Source: Actinomadura rudentiformis (GTDB lineage Bacteria; Actinomycetota; Actinomycetes; Streptosporangiales; Streptosporangiaceae). From it: DNA of 64,000 bases. A program made the translations under genes and the position numbers. How positions within the stretch are numbered: the stretch's first letter is position 1; each line of letters begins with the position of its first letter. The notes beneath the pieces were generated by a model. It saw only the letters and a program-made list of their open reading frames with translations. It was not told the origin of the DNA and did no database searches. The stretch is taken from positions 1 through 64,000 of the forward strand of contig NZ_WBMT01000030.1 in assembly GCF_008923185.1 (NCBI RefSeq). The letters are read 5' to 3'. Below, in pieces: positions 10,901 to 19,640 of this stretch.

Positions 10901-13900
10901 TCGGGAACGCGTCCGGTGTCGGTGTACTCCCGGCCCGACGGCACCGGCACCGAGGCGCCGTGGACGCGGCACGCGACCGGCATCCTGACGCCCGGCGGAA
11001 GGCGGGAACCGGAGGATCTCACCGCCTGGCCCCCGGCGGGCGCCGAGCCGGTCGCGGTCGAAGGACTCTATGACGACCTGGCCACCACCGGACTGATCTA
11101 CGGCGAGGCGTTCCAGGGTCTGCGCGCCGCCTGGCGGACGACCGGCGGGGAGATCTTCGCCGAGGTCGGGCTGCCCGGCCACGTTCGTGAGCAGGCCGAG
11201 GAGTACGGCCTGCACCCCGCGGTCCTGGACGCCGCCCTGCATGCCATCGCCCTGACCGGCGGGGGCGACGGCGAGGTCACGGTGCCGTTCGCCTGGTCCG
11301 GCTTCGAGCTCTATGCCACGGGTGCCGCCGATCTGCGCGTCCGGGTGAAGCGGAACGACGACGGGGTGTCGCTGGATCTCGCCGACAGCGCCGGGCGCCC
11401 GGTCGCGTCGGTGCGGTCGCTGGTCCTTCGTGCGCTTCCGGAACAGCGGGCCACCACCCGCGACCCGCTGTACCGCATCGACTGGGTGCAGCGGGCGATG
11501 CCCGCCGCCGGAGCCGGTCCCGAGCCGGAACTGCTGCGGGTCCGGCACGACACCGGCATCCGGGCGGTCCTGGAGGCCGTGCGGTCCTGGGTGACGGCCG
11601 AGGGTTCCGGAACGCTGGTCGTGCTGACCGAAGGCGCGGTCGCCATGCCCGGCGAGGACGTCCCGAACCTGGCCGGTGCCACCGCCTGGGGTCTGGTCCG
11701 TTCCGCGCAGACCGAGCATCCGGGCCGGATCGTGCTGGTCGACACCGACGCCGAACAGGACGCGATCACGCTCTTGCCCGGCATCCTGGAGTCCGGCGAG
11801 GGCTCGGTGATGGTCCGTGACGGCGTCATCCGCGTTCCGCGCCTCACCACCGCGCCGGCATCCGGCAGCGGAACGCCGGACTTCGGCGACGGCACCGTCC
11901 TGGTGACCGGCGGCACGGGTGCGCTGGGCCGGCTGGTCGCCCGCCATCTGGTGGAACGCCACGGTGTGCGAAGGATCCTCCTGGTCAGCCGCAGCGGCGC
12001 CGCGGCCGAGGGTGCGGAAGAACTGCGGGCCGAGCTGACCGGCCTGGGCGCGGAGGCCGGGATCGAGGCCTGCGACCTCGCCGACCGCGACGCCGCCGAC
12101 CGGCTCCTGTCCAACCGCCGGATCTCCGCGGTCGTGCACTGCGCCGGAATCCTGGACGACGGCGTGATCACCGCGCTGACGCCCGAACGTCTGGACGCGG
12201 TCCTGCGGCCCAAGGTCGACGCGGCACGCAACCTGCATGAGCTGACCCGGGACCACGAGGTCAAGGCGTTCGTGCTCTTCTCCTCGGCCGCGGGTCTGTT
12301 CGGCGCGCCGGGCCAGGCCAACTACGCCGCGGCCAACGCGTTCCTCGACGCGCTGGCCCAGCACCGTCGCGCGAACGGCCTTCCCGCGCAGTCCCTCGCC
12401 TGGGGCCAGTGGGCCGACGCGGGTGGCATGGACGCCGCCGACGCGGGGTCGCGCAGGAGCGGGGGCGGCATCCTCGCCCTTACCGGCGACGAGGGCCTGT
12501 CCCTCTTCGACAAGGCGATGGCCGTGGACGAGGCGGTCCTGGTCCCGGTCAGGCTGGACATGGCCGAGCTCCGTTCCGCGCCCGGCGAGCTCCCGGACCT
12601 GCTCCGCGGCCTTGTTCCCGCCACGCGCCGGACCGCGGCCGACCGTGAGGACGGACTCGCCGTGCTCGCCGGCCTGTCCCCCGAAGAACGGTTCGACGCC
12701 CTCCAGGAGATGGTCCGCGGCCACGTCGCCGCCGTCCTCGGGCACAGCTCGCCGCAGGCGGTGGACGTCGACCGGGCGTTCCAGGACCTCGGATTCGACT
12801 CGCTGACCGCCGTCGACCTGCGCAACCGGCTGAGCGGCGCCACCGGCGCGCAGCTGCCCGCGACCATCGTCTTCGACCATCCGACGGCGTCCGCGCTGAC
12901 CGCCTACCTTCAGGAGGTCCTCGCCGGTGCGGAGGAGGAGCCCGGCGACACCGGCCTCGTCGTGACCGAGGCCGCCGACGACGAGCCGATCGCGATCGTC
13001 GGGATGTCGTGCCGCTTCCCCGGCGGGGTCGCCTCGCCCGAGGACCTGTGGCGGCTGGTCGCCACAGGCGCCGACGGCATCTCGGCCTTTCCCGCCGACC
13101 GGGGCTGGGACCTCGACAGCTGGTTCGGCGACGGCCCCGGGACGACCGCGCAGCCGCAGGGCGGGTTCGTCGCCGGGGCTACCGACTTCGACGCCGGCTT
13201 CTTCGGGATAAGCCCGAACGAGGCCGTGATGATGGACCCGCAGCAGCGCATGCTCCTGGAGGCGTCCTGGGAGGCCATCGAACGCGCCGGGATCGACCCG
13301 GTCTCCCTGCGTGGGACGCCGACCGGCGTCTTCGCCGGCGTCATGCAGGCCGACTACGACCCGGGGATGTTCGGGACGTTCGACCACGCCGCGGGCTTCC
13401 GCAGCGTCAGCATGGGCATCAGCATCGTGTCCGGCCGCGTCGCCTACGCGCTCGGCCTCGAAGGCCCGGCGGTGTCGGTCGACACGGCCTGCTCGTCCTC
13501 GCTGGTGGCACTGCACTGGGCGATCCAGGCACTGCGGCGCGGCGAGTGCTCGCTCGCCCTGGCCGGAGGCGTCACCGCCATCGCGTCCCCCAACGTCTTC
13601 GTCGGCTTCGAGCAGGCGAGCGGTCTCGCCACCGACGGCCGTTGTAAGGCGTTCGGCGCGGGCGCGGACGGAGTCGGCTGGGCCGAGGGCGTCGGCGTGC
13701 TGGTGGTCGAGCGTCTTTCCGACGCCCGCCGCAACGGTCATCAGGTGCTGGCGGTGGTGCGGGGAAGCGCGGTCAACCAGGACGGCGCGTCCAACGGGCT
13801 CACCGCGCCGAACGGCCCGTCCCAGGAGCGCGTGATCCGGCGGGCGCTGGCCGTCGCCGGGCTGACTCCCGACGACGTCGACGCGGTCGAGGCGCACGGC

Positions 13901-16900
13901 ACCGGGACCACCCTGGGGGACCCGATCGAGGCCCAGGCGCTGCTGGCGACGTACGGCAAGGACCGTGACCGGCCGCTGTTCCTCGGCTCGGTCAAGTCCA
14001 ACCTCGGGCACACCCAGGCCGCGGCCGGTGTCGCCGGTGTCATCAAGACCGTGATGGCGCTGCGGACCGGCGAACTCCCCAAGACCCTCCACGCCGACGA
14101 ACCCACCCCGCACGTCGACTGGTCAACCGGCAACGTCGCGCTCCTCACCGAGACCATCCCCTGGCCCGACACCGGCAGGCCCCGCCGCGCGGGAGTCTCC
14201 TCGTTCGGCCTCAGCGGAACGAACGTCCACACCATCCTTGAGCAGGCCCCGGAACCCGAGCCTCGCCCCGAGGCGCCCGTTCCGCCTTCTGAGGACGACG
14301 GCGCCGCGCTCCCGCTCCTTCTCTCCGCGCGCAGCCGCGACGCCGTACCGGCGCAGGCCGGACGGCTCCTCGCCCACCTGGCCGAGCGCCCCGAGGAGAG
14401 CCTGCTCGACGTCGCCTACTCGCTCGCCACGGGGCGTTCCCCTGACAAGCACCGCGCGGTCGTCGTCGGCGCCGGCCGCGACGAGCTGATCAGCACTCTC
14501 TCCGCTCTCGCGCAAGACGACCCGGCGCCGGGACTCGTCCGCGCGGAGGCGCGTCCCGGTGGCAGGACAGCCTTCCTCTTCGCCGGCCAGGGCACCCAGC
14601 GCCCGGGCATGGGCCAGGAGCTGTACGAGGCGTTCCCGGTGTTCGCCGAAGCCTTCGACGACGTCTGCGCACGCTTTGACCGCTTCCTGGACCGGCCTCT
14701 GCGCGAGGTGATGTTCGCGGAGGAGGGCTCGGTCCAGGCACGGCTGCTGGATCAGACGACGTTCACCCAGGCGGCGCTGTTCGCCTTGGAGGTCGCGATG
14801 TTCCGGCTCATGGAGTCGTGGGGTGTGCGTCCCGACTACCTGGCTGGCCACTCCGTCGGTGAGCTGGCCGCGGCGCACGTCGCGGGCGTCCTGTCGCTGA
14901 AGGACGCCGTGAAGCTGACCGCGACCCGCGGCCAGCTGATGCAGGAACTCCCGGCGGCCTGCGCGGTCGTCGAGATCCAGGCCACCGAGGACGAGGTCCG
15001 CCCGACGCTCACCGACGGCACCGACATCGCGGCGGTCAACGGCCCCGAGGCCGTCGTGGTCTCGGGAGACGAGGACGAGGTCCTCGACATCGTGGCCCAC
15101 TGGGACGGCCGGGACCGCGCCACCCGGCGGCTGCCGATCAAACGGCCCGTGCACTCGCCGTTGGTCGAGGAGATGCTGGACGAGCTGTTCGACACCGCCG
15201 ACGAGCTGTCGTACGAACCCCCCGAGATCCCGATCGTGTCGACCGTCACCGGCGAGGTGATCGCGCCCGACGACCTGTGCGATCCCGAGTACTGGGTCGA
15301 CCAGGTGCGGCAGGCGGTCCGCTTCATGGACGCCGTCCGGACCCTGGAGGCGGCGGGCGTCGACCGGTTCGTCGAGATCGGACCCGGCGGTGCCCTGTCG
15401 GGAATGGCACGGCAGTGCCTCACCGGTGCGTCCGGCGACGCGACGCTCATCCCCGTTCTCCGCAAGGGACGGCCCGAGGCCGTCGCGGCGCTGACCGCGG
15501 CCGGGACGCTCCATGCCACCGGCCTGGACCTGGACTGGAAGCGGTTGTTCGCCGGGCGCGGCGCAAGGCGGGTGACGCTGCCGCCCTACGCGTTCCACCG
15601 GCAGCGGTTCTGGCCCGAGATGGACGCGATGTGGGCGGACGGCGAGCTGTCCGCCGCCGGGGTCGACCCGACCGCGCACCCGCTGGCCGGCGGGGTCGTC
15701 CGCCTCGCGGGATCTGGCGGCGCGGTCCTCACCGGGCGGCTGTCGACCGGCTCGCAGCCCTGGCTGGCCGACCACGCCGTCGGCGGCGCCGCGATCGTGC
15801 CCGGCGCGGCGCTGGTGGAGATCACCAGGCAGGCCGGAGACCAGGTCGGCTGCGGCCGGATCGACGAGCTGACCTTGGAGGCACCGCTGGTCCTGCCCGA
15901 GCGCGGCGGCGTCCAGCTGCAGGTCACCGTCGAGGACCCGGACGGCACCGGCACCGCCGCCGTGACGATCTACTCGCGGCCCGAAGGCGGCGGCGAGGGG
16001 ACACGGGACGACTGGACACGGGACGATTGGACACGGCACGCCGCCGGCATCGTCTCCGCCGCGACCGCGCCGGTGCCCGCGAGCCGCACCGCCTGGCCGC
16101 CGGAGGGCGCCGAGCCGATCGAGACCGAGGGCCTGTACGAGGCGTTTGCGGACGCGGGGCTGGCCTACGGCCCGTCCTTCCGCGGTCTCACCGCCGCCTG
16201 GCGGGCGGCGGACAGCGGCGAGATCTTCGCCGAGGTCGCCCTGCCGGAGGAGGCGAGCTGGCAGGCCGGGCGCTTCGGCCTCCACCCGGCCGCGCTGGAC
16301 GCCGCCCTGCACGCCATCGGCCTGAGCGACGGCGTCACGGTCGAGTCGGCGATGCCGTTCGCCTGGTCGGGCGTGGAGTTCTTCTCGACCGGTGCCGACC
16401 GGCTGCGCGTCCGGGTGACGCCCACCGCGCCCGACGCCGTGTCCGTGGAACTGGACGACCAGTCCGGCGCCCCGGTCGCGCGGGTCGGCTCTCTCGTCCT
16501 GCGCCCGGCGGGGGCCACCGGCGCGGCGAGCACCGGCCACCGCCACCTCTACACCTGGACGTGGACGCCGATCACACTCGCCCCCCCAGCGGACGCGGTA
16601 ACGGATGTGACGGTCCTGGAAGTCTCGGGCATGGCCTCGCACGAGGTCCTCACCGCCCTCCAGGACTGGATCGCGGAGGAGCGGCCCGGCAGGTTCACCG
16701 TGGTCACGCGGGGCGCCGTGGCGCTCGACGGAGAGGACGTCCTCGACCTCACCGGGGCCGCGGTCTGGGGCCTGGTCCGTTCGGCCCAGTCCGAGGATCC
16801 GGACCGGTTCCTCCTTGTCGACGCCGACAACGATCCCGCTGAGTTGCTCCCGGGCCTGGTCGCCACGGGTGAGCCTCAGGCGGTCATCAGGAACGGCGTC

Positions 16901-18889
16901 GTGCACGGCGCCCGCCTGGCCCGCCCGGCACCTGTGGACGGGCCTGCGTCGGGCACGTTCAACTCCGGCGGCACGACGCTGATCACCGGCGCGAGCGGGA
17001 CGCTGGGCGGGCTCCTCGCCCGGCACCTGGTCACCGAGCACGGCGTCCGCCATCTGGTGCTGGCCAGCCGCAGCGGCGGCGGCACCGACCTGGCCGCCGA
17101 ACTGCGCGAACGGGGCGCGGAGGTCACCCTCGCGGCCTGTGACGTCGCCGACCGGGCCGCCGTCGACGAGCTGATCGAGCAGATCCCGGCCGACCGTCCG
17201 CTCACGGCCGTCGTGCACGCCGCCGCGGTCCTGGACGACGGTGTCCTCACCTCCCTGACCAGGGACAGGATGGAGGCGGTGCTGCGGCCCAAGGCCGACG
17301 CCGCGCTGGTCCTGCATGAAGCCACCGCGCACCTGGATCTGTCGGCGTTCGTGCTGTTCTCCTCGGCCGCCGGGCTGTTCGGGACGCCGGGCCAGGGCAA
17401 CTATGCCGCCGCCAACGCGTTCCTCACGGGCTTGGCCGCGCACCGCCGCGCGCTTGGCCTGCCCGCGCAGGCGCTGGCCTGGGGTCTGTGGTCGGAGACC
17501 AGCGAGCTGACCGGCGGGCTCGCTGACGCCGACCGCGCGCGCATCGCCCGCGACGGCATGCGGGCGCTGACCGCACAGGAGGGCCTGGCCCTCTTCGACG
17601 CGGCACTCGCCCGGCCCGAGCCGCTGCTGATCCCGATCAAGCTCGACCGGGGCGCCGCCTCCGAAGGGGAGGTCCCGCACCTGTTGCGCGACCTGGTCAC
17701 CACCGGGCGGTCCAGCGCCACCGCCGCCGAGGGCGCCGAGGGCACGGGCGTCGATGTGGCTGGGCTGGACGAGAGGGGCCTGTGCGATCTCGTCCGGGAT
17801 TACTCCGCCGCCCTGCTGGGCCACGCCGGCGGGGAGGCCATCGATCCGCATCGGCACTTCCTGGAGTCCGGGTTCGACTCGCTGGTCGCCGTCGAGCTGC
17901 GCAACCGGCTCAACGCCGCCACCGGCCTGCGGCTGCCCGCGACGGTCGTCTTCGACCACCGGACACCGGCCGAGCTGGCCGCCCACCTGCGTTCCAAGCT
18001 CGGTGCCGTCACGACTGCGGATCCGCAGGCGGCGCCGGACCCGGCCGCCGAGACGCTCCGGGACCTGTTCCGGGAGGCCGTCCATGCCGGAAAGCTGTCC
18101 GAGGGTCTCGACATGTTGCGTGCGGTCGCGGCCGTCCGCCCGAGCTTCGGCGCCTCCACCGGCTCTGCCTCCGCCCAGGCGGTCACCCTCGCCGAGGCGG
18201 CGGGGCGGCCCAGGCTGCTGTGCCTCAGCACGCCGATGGCGATGGGCAGCCCCTACCAGCACGTGAAGCTGGCCGGGCACCTCCGGGGAACGCACGAGGT
18301 CGCGGGACTGCCCGTACCCGGGTTCGTGACAGGCGAGCGCCTTCCCGAATCGGTCGAGGCCTTGGTCACCGTGCTGGCCGGCAGCGTGCTGGACGCCGCC
18401 GGGGACGATCCGTTCGTGCTGCTCGGGTACTCCTCCGGCGGCCTCCTCGCCCACGCCGTCGCCGAACGCCTCGAACAGTCGGGGCGCGGACCCGCCGGCG
18501 TCGTGCTCATCGACACCTACACGGTCGCCCACACCGCCGATCACGACGATGAGGGCGAGTTCCTGGACTCCATGGAGGAACTGGCCACCGGTCTCCTGGA
18601 ACGGGAGGCGTCCTACGGCCCGTTCGACACCGCCAAGCTGTCGGCGATGGCGCGCTACATCGATCTCATGCCGGAGATCCCGATCGGCGCGCTGGAGGCC
18701 CCCGTCCTCTTCGTCCGCCCCGAGGACCCCATCAACCCGGAGGCGGCGGCCGGAGGTGACGGCTGGCGCAACGGCTGGGCCACCGCCGAGACGGTGCTGA
18801 CCGTTCCGGGCGACCACTTCACGATCGTCGAGGACCGCGTCTCCACCACCGCCGAGGCCATCGAGGGCTGGCTCACCGCCCGCGCCTGA
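7952..18889 (+). CDS. Modular type I polyketide synthase: KS-AT-DH-KR-ACP / KS-AT-DH-KR-ACP-TE
   Basis: A 3645-residue bimodular PKS that ends its assembly line. It has an N-terminal coiled docking helix (1-33). Module C: KS 35-460 (DTACSSS, HGTATVLGDP), AT from 549 (GHSIGE, HAFHS), DH from 892, KR from 1313 (LDD) and ACP near 1613. Module D: KS from 1677 (DTACSSS, HGTGTTLGDP), AT from 2206 (GHSVGE), DH from 2575 (HAVGGAAIVP), KR from 3007 (LDD), ACP near 3307, then a thioesterase from about 3419 with GYSSG, an Asp in LIDTY and His in GDHFT. No ER is present. Two oddities: the module C DH reads HRVGDAVLLP, with Asp where Gly is usual, and the module D AT has RPVHS in place of HAFHS or YASHS. 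The start ATG overlaps the previous stop. The TE should release the chain by cyclisation or hydrolysis; the sequence does not say which. Confidence 0.97.
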   Translation: MNKPDERVVAALRASMKETERLREQNTRLTEAQREPIAIVGMACRFPGGVTTPGELWRLLADGGDGVGEFPADRGWDLDRLFAGDGRPGTSAVREGGFLHEAPEFDADFFGISPREALLMDPQQRLLLETSWEAMERAGIDPHRLKGSQTGVFAGVMYHNYPGSYGSSGVVSGRLAYTFGLEGPAVTVDTACSSSLVTLHMAVQALRRGECSLALAGGVTVMATPRTFIEFSMDGTLSGDGRCRAFAESADGTGWSEGAGMVLVERLSDARRLGHPILAVIRGSAVNQDGASNGMTAPNGPAQQRVIKQALADAGLTADQVDAVEAHGTATVLGDPIEAQALLATYGRERPGDRPLWLGAVKSNLGHTQAAAGVAGVIKMVEALRNGLLPKTLHVDEPSRHVDWAEGQVRLLTEPVPWGRNGHLRRAGVSSFGLSGTNAHVILEEAPEAKDDAPPVLPRPGAGIPWVLSARSRAALRAQARRLLTHATGADAAPADIGLSLATTRASFEHRAVIVGTDRDTLLDGVQALADGTEAPGLFQGLVRGEPETAFVFSGQGSQRLGMGRELYEAFPAFADVFDAVDAEFPFSLHEVVGEERLNQTAYTQAALFAIEVALYRLVESWGVRPDRLAGHSIGELAAAHVAGVWSLPDAARLVEARGRLMQGLPAGGAMVAIAASEETVRPLLTAGVDIAAVNGPSSVVISGAEAEVLKVAEQCARTKRLDVSHAFHSALMEPMLAEFRQVAESVTYQAPMLPAVSTVTGERVTAADWGTPEYWVRQIRQAVRFHDAITNLKAEGVNRFLEIGPDGTLTGLIDDAVAVPALRRDRPEEEGLTAALARLHVAGVSPDWALFFADRGARLTDLPTYAFQRKRFWLEPSSAESDPAAMGLTRVDHPLLGAAVEMADGAGLLFSSRLSAETHPWLAGHRVGDAVLLPGAAFVELAVRAGDEVGCGRIEELTIGAPLVLPECGSVRLQVVLGGPDESGTRPVSVYSRPDGTGTEAPWTRHATGILTPGGRREPEDLTAWPPAGAEPVAVEGLYDDLATTGLIYGEAFQGLRAAWRTTGGEIFAEVGLPGHVREQAEEYGLHPAVLDAALHAIALTGGGDGEVTVPFAWSGFELYATGAADLRVRVKRNDDGVSLDLADSAGRPVASVRSLVLRALPEQRATTRDPLYRIDWVQRAMPAAGAGPEPELLRVRHDTGIRAVLEAVRSWVTAEGSGTLVVLTEGAVAMPGEDVPNLAGATAWGLVRSAQTEHPGRIVLVDTDAEQDAITLLPGILESGEGSVMVRDGVIRVPRLTTAPASGSGTPDFGDGTVLVTGGTGALGRLVARHLVERHGVRRILLVSRSGAAAEGAEELRAELTGLGAEAGIEACDLADRDAADRLLSNRRISAVVHCAGILDDGVITALTPERLDAVLRPKVDAARNLHELTRDHEVKAFVLFSSAAGLFGAPGQANYAAANAFLDALAQHRRANGLPAQSLAWGQWADAGGMDAADAGSRRSGGGILALTGDEGLSLFDKAMAVDEAVLVPVRLDMAELRSAPGELPDLLRGLVPATRRTAADREDGLAVLAGLSPEERFDALQEMVRGHVAAVLGHSSPQAVDVDRAFQDLGFDSLTAVDLRNRLSGATGAQLPATIVFDHPTASALTAYLQEVLAGAEEEPGDTGLVVTEAADDEPIAIVGMSCRFPGGVASPEDLWRLVATGADGISAFPADRGWDLDSWFGDGPGTTAQPQGGFVAGATDFDAGFFGISPNEAVMMDPQQRMLLEASWEAIERAGIDPVSLRGTPTGVFAGVMQADYDPGMFGTFDHAAGFRSVSMGISIVSGRVAYALGLEGPAVSVDTACSSSLVALHWAIQALRRGECSLALAGGVTAIASPNVFVGFEQASGLATDGRCKAFGAGADGVGWAEGVGVLVVERLSDARRNGHQVLAVVRGSAVNQDGASNGLTAPNGPSQERVIRRALAVAGLTPDDVDAVEAHGTGTTLGDPIEAQALLATYGKDRDRPLFLGSVKSNLGHTQAAAGVAGVIKTVMALRTGELPKTLHADEPTPHVDWSTGNVALLTETIPWPDTGRPRRAGVSSFGLSGTNVHTILEQAPEPEPRPEAPVPPSEDDGAALPLLLSARSRDAVPAQAGRLLAHLAERPEESLLDVAYSLATGRSPDKHRAVVVGAGRDELISTLSALAQDDPAPGLVRAEARPGGRTAFLFAGQGTQRPGMGQELYEAFPVFAEAFDDVCARFDRFLDRPLREVMFAEEGSVQARLLDQTTFTQAALFALEVAMFRLMESWGVRPDYLAGHSVGELAAAHVAGVLSLKDAVKLTATRGQLMQELPAACAVVEIQATEDEVRPTLTDGTDIAAVNGPEAVVVSGDEDEVLDIVAHWDGRDRATRRLPIKRPVHSPLVEEMLDELFDTADELSYEPPEIPIVSTVTGEVIAPDDLCDPEYWVDQVRQAVRFMDAVRTLEAAGVDRFVEIGPGGALSGMARQCLTGASGDATLIPVLRKGRPEAVAALTAAGTLHATGLDLDWKRLFAGRGARRVTLPPYAFHRQRFWPEMDAMWADGELSAAGVDPTAHPLAGGVVRLAGSGGAVLTGRLSTGSQPWLADHAVGGAAIVPGAALVEITRQAGDQVGCGRIDELTLEAPLVLPERGGVQLQVTVEDPDGTGTAAVTIYSRPEGGGEGTRDDWTRDDWTRHAAGIVSAATAPVPASRTAWPPEGAEPIETEGLYEAFADAGLAYGPSFRGLTAAWRAADSGEIFAEVALPEEASWQAGRFGLHPAALDAALHAIGLSDGVTVESAMPFAWSGVEFFSTGADRLRVRVTPTAPDAVSVELDDQSGAPVARVGSLVLRPAGATGAASTGHRHLYTWTWTPITLAPPADAVTDVTVLEVSGMASHEVLTALQDWIAEERPGRFTVVTRGAVALDGEDVLDLTGAAVWGLVRSAQSEDPDRFLLVDADNDPAELLPGLVATGEPQAVIRNGVVHGARLARPAPVDGPASGTFNSGGTTLITGASGTLGGLLARHLVTEHGVRHLVLASRSGGGTDLAAELRERGAEVTLAACDVADRAAVDELIEQIPADRPLTAVVHAAAVLDDGVLTSLTRDRMEAVLRPKADAALVLHEATAHLDLSAFVLFSSAAGLFGTPGQGNYAAANAFLTGLAAHRRALGLPAQALAWGLWSETSELTGGLADADRARIARDGMRALTAQEGLALFDAALARPEPLLIPIKLDRGAASEGEVPHLLRDLVTTGRSSATAAEGAEGTGVDVAGLDERGLCDLVRDYSAALLGHAGGEAIDPHRHFLESGFDSLVAVELRNRLNAATGLRLPATVVFDHRTPAELAAHLRSKLGAVTTADPQAAPDPAAETLRDLFREAVHAGKLSEGLDMLRAVAAVRPSFGASTGSASAQAVTLAEAAGRPRLLCLSTPMAMGSPYQHVKLAGHLRGTHEVAGLPVPGFVTGERLPESVEALVTVLAGSVLDAAGDDPFVLLGYSSGGLLAHAVAERLEQSGRGPAGVVLIDTYTVAHTADHDDEGEFLDSMEELATGLLEREASYGPFDTAKLSAMARYIDLMPEIPIGALEAPVLFVRPEDPINPEAAAGGDGWRNGWATAETVLTVPGDHFTIVEDRVSTTAEAIEGWLTARA

Positions 18890-18902
18890 AAGGAGAACAG
18901 AG

Positions 18903-19640
18903 ATGTACGAGGCCGAAGACGCCGAGATCTACGACCTGGTCCACGAGGGACGCGGCAAGGACTACGCGGCCGAGTCCAAGACCGTCATCGAACTCATCCT
19001 CGACAACAAGCCAGGCGCCGCGTCCCTGCTGGACGTCGCCTGCGGCACCGCGGGACACCTGGCCTGCTTCGCCGAGCAGTTCACCGAGGTCGAGGGGCTG
19101 GACGTGTCGGAGGACATGCTGGTCACGGCCAGGAAGCGGGCTCCCGGCGCCAGGTTTCACCTGGGCGACATGCGCGACTTCGACCTCGGCCGCACGTTCG
19201 ACGCGGTCACCTGCCTGTTCGCCTCCGTCGGGCACATGCGTTCCACCGGGGAGCTGGCGGCGGCGCTGCGCACCTTCGCCCGGCACACCGCGCCCGGCGG
19301 TGTGGTGGTGGTCGACCCGTGGTGGTTCCCGGAGACGTTCATCCCCGGTTACATCGCCGCCGACGTCGTCGAGGCCGCCGGGCGGACGGTGGCGCGGATC
19401 TCGCACTCCTCTGTCGAGGGAGACGCGACCCGCATGGACGTGCACTACCTGGTCGCCGACATCGAGTCCGGCATCCGCCACATCGCCGAGTCGACCCTGA
19501 TCACCCTCTTCACCCGGGCCGAGTACGAGGCGGCCTTCGAGCAGGCGGGCCTCACCCCGACCTACATCGAGGGCGGCCTCGCGGGCCGCGGCCTCTTCGT
19601 CGGTGTCCGCCGTTCGGATGATCAGGGGGCCGGGCGATGA
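18903..19640 (+). CDS. dTDP-amino-sugar N,N-dimethyltransferase (DesVI/TylM1-like)
   Basis: A 245-residue class I SAM-dependent methyltransferase. The SAM-binding motif LLDVACGTAGHL is near residue 40, with an acidic loop (GLDVSEDML) after it and GDMRDFDLG further on. The opening MYEAEDAEIYDLVHEGRGKD and the internal VVVDPWWFPETF match my recollection of DesVI and TylM1, which N,N-dimethylate the 3-amino group of dTDP-3-amino-3,6-dideoxyhexoses to give desosamine or mycaminose. By inference it finishes a dimethylamino sugar later attached to the polyketide. AGGAG lies 7 nt before the ATG. It follows the PKS stop by 13 nt and overlaps the P450 gene by ATGA, so it belongs to the PKS operon. The identity of the sugar cannot be told from this gene alone. 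Confidence 0.9.
   Translation: MYEAEDAEIYDLVHEGRGKDYAAESKTVIELILDNKPGAASLLDVACGTAGHLACFAEQFTEVEGLDVSEDMLVTARKRAPGARFHLGDMRDFDLGRTFDAVTCLFASVGHMRSTGELAAALRTFARHTAPGGVVVVDPWWFPETFIPGYIAADVVEAAGRTVARISHSSVEGDATRMDVHYLVADIESGIRHIAESTLITLFTRAEYEAAFEQAGLTPTYIEGGLAGRGLFVGVRRSDDQGAGR

Noticed and set aside
10043..18817. Two very long minus-strand open frames (1356 and 1564 codons) opposite the second PKS gene
   Set aside because: They are antisense to PKS domains with complete motifs; high GC leaves such frames open. Their translations are low-complexity and show no domain.
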